Below are positions 6,358 to 9,788 of a stretch of DNA of 9,788 nt, piece after piece. The DNA is from Chloroflexia bacterium (GTDB taxonomy: Bacteria > Chloroflexota > Chloroflexia > Thermomicrobiales > UBA6265), in contig JACCUV010000185.1 of the NCBI GenBank assembly GCA_013698495.1, positions 1-9,788 of the forward strand, read 5' to 3'. Position 1 is the first letter of the stretch; the number at the start of each line of letters is the position of its first letter. The notes under the pieces are model-generated. The model was given only the letters and a program-made list of their open reading frames with translations, was not told the DNA's origin and ran no database searches. The position numbers and the translations under genes were made by a program.

Positions 6358-6564
6358 TCTGACCATTTGGTATTGGCCGCTCCTGGCGCCTGCTTTGAGC
6401 TTGTCGAATGGGGTGGCCAACAGGGGCAGTCGTCACACTGACAAGTCTTGCGGCGGCTCGCTATGACTGCTTGCTCAAAGACACAAAGCCGCCGGGCGCG
6501 CGTTTGCGCCCGGCCACTTTGTCCTTGTGATCATGTCGTTGTGCGTCACATCACCTGCCAACGT
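6345..6564. other. Intergenic region between the IS and the methyltransferase gene
   Basis: No gene is supported. The first bases complete the right end of the IS, and the rest holds the bidirectional hairpin at 6483-6522. Confidence 0.5.
6483..6522. terminator. Bidirectional stem-loop terminator
   Basis: GCCGGGCGC (6491-6499) and GCGCCCGGC (6506-6514) form a perfect 9-bp GC stem with a 6-nt loop. Outside a 2x2 internal loop, ACAAAG (6483-6488) pairs with CTTTGT (6517-6522). The outer A- and T-rich arms give a short U-stretch in either direction. It lies 43 bp beyond the stop of the minus-strand methyltransferase gene and is well placed to end that transcript, and also any plus-strand transcript from the IS. 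Confidence 0.7.
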
Positions 6565-7638
6565 TCATGGTCGCGCCGCATAGACAATATTGAACGGCGT
6601 TTCGATTGTGCGATTGAACGAACCGAAGCCGGCTTCCTCGAACACCGCCCGCATTTGGGCCTCACCTGACTGCGCGCCAAGGGCGCGGCCCGTATCCTGA
6701 GACAACGAGTTGGGTACACACAGGAACGTCGATGCGCTGTAGAAGAGTGGTGCAAATGGGGCGTCCATGTTCGCGGCGCGCCCGTCCAGCGCCCACGGCT
6801 CCACCATCATGACAATGCCATCATCCGCAAGGTGATTCCTGGCCTGCTGGGCTGCTCCCACAGGATCGCCCAAATCGTGCAGGCAATCGAAGAAGCAGAT
6901 CAAATCATAGGTCCCGTGATAGTTTGTGGCGCTTGCCACATCGAACGACACCCTGTCTGCAGCCGATGAACTGCGCGCGTTCTCTCGCGCCAGGTCGATC
7001 GATCCGGCGTGATAGTCGATTCCCTTGACGGTCGCGTTCGGATACGCCTCGGCAATCATGACACTGGAATACCCGACGCCACAGCCGACGTCGAGGACGT
7101 TTGCGCCCGCATTGAGCTTGTCCTCGAGCCCGTCGATACTGGGTATCCACTCAGGCGTGAGGTGGTTGAGGTAACCAGGCCGGAAAAATCGCCCGGTGCC
7201 CGTAAACAGGCACTCTTCGTGATCGGACCAGGCGAATCCACCATCGCCTCTTGCGGCGTCCCTGATGTGGTCCACATCCGTGAACATTGCCCTGATCACG
7301 CCGATGCCATCGGCGAGATAGACCGGGGAGTCCTCGTTGGCAAATACCATCGCGGATGCGGCGTCCAGGTCATAGGTGTCGTCCGAAGCGTTGTAGGTCA
7401 GAATCTTTCCCGCGGCCTGACCATCGAGCCATTCCCGCGTTATCCGTTCGTTGGCGCCGGCGCGTTCGGCGAGTTCCTTGGCAGTGAGTGGCCCGGACTC
7501 GGCCAGCGACTTGTAGTATCCGAGTTTGCTGCCAAGCATGACACCGGCCGAGAGCGCAGCTCCGGTGAGATATCCCACCATTTGCATCGTTGCCGCTTCG
7601 ATTGCACTTTGGTCAGGCTGGGTTTCCTGGGTGGCCAT
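6565..7638 (-). CDS. Winged-helix plus class I SAM-dependent methyltransferase (Rv2258c-like)
   Basis: 357 residues from the ATG at 7638, which has GGAGAGG five bases upstream. A longer start at 7677 is possible but has no such site. Residues 17-100 form an N-terminal helical/winged-helix segment (VMLGSKLGYYKSLAESGPLT, then KELAERAGANERITREWLDG). This is the dimerisation domain of small-molecule methyltransferases related to mycobacterial Rv2258c. The Rossmann domain follows, with the SAM motif I VLDVGCGVGY at 181-190, the acidic residue of motif II in VKGIDYHAG (Asp208), SFDVASATNY at 231-240, DLICFFDCLHDLGDP at 245-259, and a late strand at 341-356. No signal or membrane segment is seen. 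The substrate cannot be deduced. It is monocistronic, with its own promoter and a terminator. Confidence 0.9.
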   Translation of the reverse strand: MATQETQPDQSAIEAATMQMVGYLTGAALSAGVMLGSKLGYYKSLAESGPLTAKELAERAGANERITREWLDGQAAGKILTYNASDDTYDLDAASAMVFANEDSPVYLADGIGVIRAMFTDVDHIRDAARGDGGFAWSDHEECLFTGTGRFFRPGYLNHLTPEWIPSIDGLEDKLNAGANVLDVGCGVGYSSVMIAEAYPNATVKGIDYHAGSIDLARENARSSSAADRVSFDVASATNYHGTYDLICFFDCLHDLGDPVGAAQQARNHLADDGIVMMVEPWALDGRAANMDAPFAPLFYSASTFLCVPNSLSQDTGRALGAQSGEAQMRAVFEEAGFGSFNRTIETPFNIVYAARP

Positions 7639-7699
7639 TACAACCTCTCCGTTTCCGCAGATGGGATGCGCGACCATTCAAATGTTGGACCCAGCGCCC

Positions 7700-7728
7700 A
7701 GTATCTGCCGTTCGTTGCGCCAAGTCAA
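7700..7728 (-). promoter_or_regulatory. Sigma70-like promoter of the methyltransferase gene
   Basis: On the minus strand TTGACT (7728-7723) and GATACT (7705-7700) are separated by 17 bp, giving five and four consensus matches. The expected transcript start near 7693 leaves a leader of about 55 nt to the ATG at 7638, which supports that start over 7677. Confidence 0.55.
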
Positions 7729-7958
7729 TCCTGACTGAATCCTTTTATTAAGTGTCGGCAGAAACCGCCGCGGTTCAGGTGGTCTCGTTCACCCCATGCC
7801 TTCCGGGAACCCGCCCCGCGCGTAATCGGTCCTCTCTGCAACCGATCTGACGGCTCTTCCCGAGTCAGGTTGCCGCACGCATCATGATCCCGGTGAACGT
7901 CGCTCCCATACACGTTGACTACGTCCAAAGCTACCGCCGTCCAAACGTCGCCCCAAAC
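7729..7958. other. Intergenic stretch with two adjacent stem-loops
   Basis: No gene is supported. ATCGGT (7825-7830) pairs with ACCGAT (7841-7846), and immediately next CTGAC (7847-7851) pairs with GTCAG (7864-7868). The two stems stack back to back. They could be the 3' structure of the small minus-strand gene at 8114-7959 or the trace of an unannotated RNA. No conserved RNA family is recognised. Confidence 0.35.
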
Positions 7959-8114
7959 CTACCCAAGTCGCGCCAGCACCTCGTCCGTGGTCGCGATTTC
8001 GGCGAACTCGTCCTGCAGTTTGGCCATCGTCACCGAGTGGATCGTGGCTGCTGGCCAGGTGACGCCGTCAGGTCCCGTTCGGTCGAATGTGGCGGTGGCG
8101 TCAGACGGGAACAT
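7959..8114 (-). CDS. Possible small protein of 51 residues, unknown
   Basis: The frame starts with ATG at 8114, with GGAG ten bases upstream, and ends with TAG at 7961-7959. The peptide reads MFPSDATATFDRTGPDGVTW, then PAATIHSVTMAKLQDEFAEI, then ATTDEVLARLG. About four fifths of its third codon positions are G or C, as in neighbouring genes, which favours real coding. A TGA stops the frame 13 codons upstream, so it is either a small intact gene or the tail of a decayed one. No family is recognised. It is too short to trust without a homologue. Confidence 0.4.
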   Translation of the reverse strand: MFPSDATATFDRTGPDGVTWPAATIHSVTMAKLQDEFAEIATTDEVLARLG

Positions 8115-8244
8115 TTGATTGGGACTCCAACAATTTTCGCTGCGTCCTGATCACCATGTAGATGCAATCGCCGTGGGCTGGCGCCTTCTGATATTCCGAT
8201 TCCCACTGCGGGGTGACACCATGAGGGTGCTTCATCTGGCGCCT

Positions 8245-8529
8245 TCACCCGCCGATTTTCCAGGTGCGGAAGCGGCTGAGAAGCACGTCCCGGGCTCCGG
8301 GCGAAAGGTCTTCTTCGCGCAGGATGCCGACCGCGCCCACGATTTCTTCCAACTGTCGTAGGTAGACGGAGCAATCTGGACAATCGATCAGGTGGTCCTC
8401 GAATCGGGCGCGTGTTTGCTGATCCAGGGTGCTTTCGAGGTAATCAGTGACCAGGTCGACGAAATCCCGGCACCTCAGAGCACCCAAGGCAACGGCTTCG
8501 CCGTTATCCACTGGAGGCGGCATGGTCAT
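8245..8529 (-). CDS. Soluble zinc-binding anti-sigma factor (ZAS family)
   Basis: 94 residues that bind and silence the ECF sigma factor encoded just upstream. Cys20 together with the H-x3-C-x2-C motif HLIDCPDC (His46, Cys50, Cys53) is the zinc-binding signature of the anti-sigma domain. It sits in CRDFVDLVTDYLESTLDQ, then ARFEDHLIDCPDCSVYLRQL, the typical helical core. No membrane segment follows, and residues 60-94 are a short helical tail, so this is a cytoplasmic regulator, perhaps responding to redox state or a ligand. The gene starts inside the sigma gene and overlaps it by 26 bp, with two ATGs (8529 and 8523) available. The overlap implies translational coupling and near-equal amounts of the two proteins. 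Confidence 0.88.
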   Translation of the reverse strand: MTMPPPVDNGEAVALGALRCRDFVDLVTDYLESTLDQQTRARFEDHLIDCPDCSVYLRQLEEIVGAVGILREEDLSPGARDVLLSRFRTWKIGG

Positions 8530-9205
8530 TGCCCTTCAGATATGGTTCCAGTGCAACCCGGAGTCTGGTTCGCGCTCGGTGCAGGATCACCCGCTGATTG
8601 TTGGCGCTTATGCCGAGGATGGTGCACGTCTCCTCCGTGTTGAGGCCGTGAAAGTCGTGCAAAAGGATGACTCCCCGGTAAGGTGCTGGCAATTCGTCGA
8701 TCTTCCGCAAGATGAATCCGCCCAATTCGTCCGCAAGCATATGACGCTCCGGACAACTCTCTTCATCCGCGAGCGGATGGGACCAGTGGCCGGCCCACTC
8801 ATGGCCATGTGGGAAAAAGTGGTCTGGGCTAATCCCTGGCGAGTCTTCCTGGTCGATGCCGATATCGTACGCTGAAAACGGGTGCGAACGACTCTCCCGC
8901 GTGCCACGTCGCTTCGCCTTGTTCGCCAGAATCCTGAAAATCCAGCTCTGGAGCGAGGAACGGCCCTGGAATGCGTGAATACCCTGAACGACCGCCAGCC
9001 ACGTCTCCTGCACAACTTCTTCCGCGGCGGACGCATCGCGGACCCACACTCGCGCCAAGCGGATCAAGGCGGTGTGATGCCGCTGAATGAGCGTTTCGAA
9101 CGCGCCTTCTTCACCACGCCCCAGAGCAGCGATAAGGGCTGGCTCGACATGGGGAGGTGGACGCTCGGACCGCGAGCCTGTGATTCGAGAATCGCTAGTG
9201 GTCAT
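8504..9205 (-). CDS. ECF RNA polymerase sigma factor
   Basis: 233 residues. Region 2 lies at about 34-104 (AFETLIQRHHTALIRLARVW, AEEVVQETWLAVVQG, FQGRSSLQSWIFRILANKAK), with the core-binding and -10-recognition helices. Region 4 lies at about 170-219 (LPAPYRGVILLHDFHGLNTE, then CTILGISANNQRVILHRART), a helix-turn-helix for the -35 element. The linker between them (105-168) is long and holds a His-rich patch with His129, His133, His135, His140 and His143, followed by Cys151. Similar HW-containing linkers occur in some ECF groups. The start is the ATG at 9205, with no strong Shine-Dalgarno visible. The 3' end overlaps the anti-sigma gene by 26 bp. The divergent exported-protein gene at 9442 is a candidate target, unproven. 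Confidence 0.92.
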   Translation of the reverse strand: MTTSDSRITGSRSERPPPHVEPALIAALGRGEEGAFETLIQRHHTALIRLARVWVRDASAAEEVVQETWLAVVQGIHAFQGRSSLQSWIFRILANKAKRRGTRESRSHPFSAYDIGIDQEDSPGISPDHFFPHGHEWAGHWSHPLADEESCPERHMLADELGGFILRKIDELPAPYRGVILLHDFHGLNTEETCTILGISANNQRVILHRARTRLRVALEPYLKGNDHAASSG

Positions 9206-9275
9206 GATGATGCCAACTTGTCGCTGCGGGAAGAAGAACGGAATCTCCGGACCGTGCCGCTGTTGTCAGAGGCCA

Positions 9276-9293
9276 GTCACAAAGTTTTGTAAC
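9276..9293. promoter_or_regulatory. Imperfect palindrome upstream of the sigma gene
   Basis: GTCACAAAG and TTTTGTAAC are inverted copies matching at 7 of 9 positions, about 70 bp before the sigma start codon and in the shared divergent region. It could be an operator or part of an ECF-type promoter. No confident -35/-10 pair is assigned. Confidence 0.3.
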
Positions 9294-9402
9294 GATATCA
9301 CAAGCCCACGGAACTCACTCCTGCCGGGCCCGCGTGTGAGCTGCGCAACTTTGATTACATGTCTCACCTCGCGGCGCCCCGACGCATGGATCCGCACGAG
9401 GG

Positions 9403-9418
9403 TGTCAATTGGTTGACA
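9403..9418. promoter_or_regulatory. Perfect 6+6 inverted repeat just upstream of the exported-protein gene
   Basis: TGTCAA (9403-9408), a TTGG spacer and TTGACA (9413-9418) form a dyad ending 10 bp before the Shine-Dalgarno of the gene at 9442. TTGACA here is too close to the ribosome binding site to be a working -35 box for that gene, so an operator or a leader RNA element is more likely. Confidence 0.4.
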
Positions 9419-9441
9419 ACCTCTCCACAAGGAGGATGCAC

Positions 9442-9788
9442 ATGTTCCGTTTCAACGATGCCGGACCTCAATCACGACTCTTGGTCGATAACGCACTCCT
9501 TGTGCGCCGCGTGCCAGGCTCCGTGAGGAAACGAGCGGCGCCGACGTCGGGGACACAAGCCCGCACTGTTGCGTCGGTCGCGATCAAATTTGCACTCGTG
9601 GGCCTCATGCTGATTGCGGGCAGCGCGACAGGACAGGCCCAGGATGACGCGACGCCTGAGCCGGCTGGCATAGACGAAGTACAACCAGCGCCAGCTTCTA
9701 TTGGAGCGGATATCCCGGCCACCTTTTTTGGGCCCCCAGCTTCCGAGGTCAACAAAAACCTGGTTGGCCCGGTCGAGCTGCTTCGCGC
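9442..9788 (+). CDS. Exported protein, 5' part only, runs off the window
   Basis: The open frame begins with ATG at 9442, preceded by AAGGAGG with a 6-base gap, and has no stop before the window edge (115 complete codons visible). The first 45 residues are polar and basic (MFRFNDAGPQSRLLVDNALL onwards). A hydrophobic helix follows at about 45-66 (VASVAIKFALVGLMLIAGSA), then TGQAQDDATPEPAG. This fits a Sec signal peptide with an unusually long N-region and a likely cleavage near the Ala-Gln junction at about 68-70, or a single membrane anchor. The mature start is Asp/Pro/Ala-rich and continues with FFGPPASEVNKNLVGPVELL. No domain is recognised in the visible part. It is divergent from the sigma/anti-sigma pair. 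An antisense open frame over the same bases (9755-9468) is taken as a shadow. Confidence 0.75.
   Translation, partial: MFRFNDAGPQSRLLVDNALLVRRVPGSVRKRAAPTSGTQARTVASVAIKFALVGLMLIAGSATGQAQDDATPEPAGIDEVQPAPASIGADIPATFFGPPASEVNKNLVGPVELLR

Noticed and set aside
7009..7734. 241-residue plus-strand open frame opposite the methyltransferase gene
   Set aside because: The minus strand carries the SAM motifs, a good ribosome binding site and a promoter. The plus-strand translation has no recognisable motif.
8178..8246. Direct repeat CTGGCGCCTTC (8178-8188 and 8236-8246), also seen at 1420-1430
   Set aside because: The 11-mer contains the GGCGCC palindrome and one copy is in a coding region. Two nearby copies are not enough to call a repeat element.
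8447..8875. Plus-strand open frames across the sigma and anti-sigma genes
   Set aside because: They are opposite two well recognised coding sequences and have no features of their own.

Overview
The window looks like chromosomal DNA from a GC-rich bacterium, most plausibly a member of the Chloroflexota (Thermomicrobia-like). The basis is indirect: high G+C with strong G/C at third codon positions, clear Shine-Dalgarno sites of the GGAG type, a DUF2089 zinc-ribbon/HTH gene followed by SHOCT-like and DUF4097 genes, and intergenic repeat-like motifs of a type common in that phylum. No rRNA, tRNA or CRISPR array is visible, so the taxonomic call is inference.

Layout. Positions 1-265 hold the 3' end of a VOC (glyoxalase-like) gene on the plus strand. 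It converges on a minus-strand pair: a small SH3-like protein (1699-1349) followed by a PhnP-like metallo-beta-lactamase-fold hydrolase (1297-500). An AT-rich regulatory region (about 1700-2016) then drives a tight plus-strand operon. Its genes are a DUF2089 zinc-ribbon/HTH regulator, a SHOCT-like linker protein and a 529-residue DUF4097 protein with a ladder of SxSG repeats. The first two genes are 2 bp apart and the last two overlap by 4 bp. A strong hairpin and a small basic 72-residue protein follow. Next comes an IS630-family insertion sequence (about 5237-6357). Its transposase is broken by an in-frame TGA and a -1 frame change, while its D-D-E catalytic triad and terminal inverted repeats are still recognisable.

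After a GC-rich bidirectional-looking terminator lies a minus-strand gene for a winged-helix plus class I methyltransferase protein (7638-6565) with its own sigma70-like promoter. About 600 bp follows that carries stem-loops and one possible 51-residue gene. A minus-strand ECF sigma factor (9205-8504) overlaps a soluble zinc-binding anti-sigma factor (8529-8245) by 26 bp. Divergent from them, and running off the right edge, is a gene for an exported protein (from 9442) with a strong ribosome binding site just downstream of a perfect 6+6 inverted repeat.

How they may work together. The DUF2089 operon is the most system-like unit. Its three products share one short SHOCT-like helical hairpin, and the third carries a predicted beta-solenoid, which suggests a self-assembling or envelope-stress-related complex. 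The sigma/anti-sigma pair and the divergent exported protein look like a second signalling unit. The methyltransferase and hydrolase genes look like independent metabolic genes, and the IS is a decayed insertion between the units.
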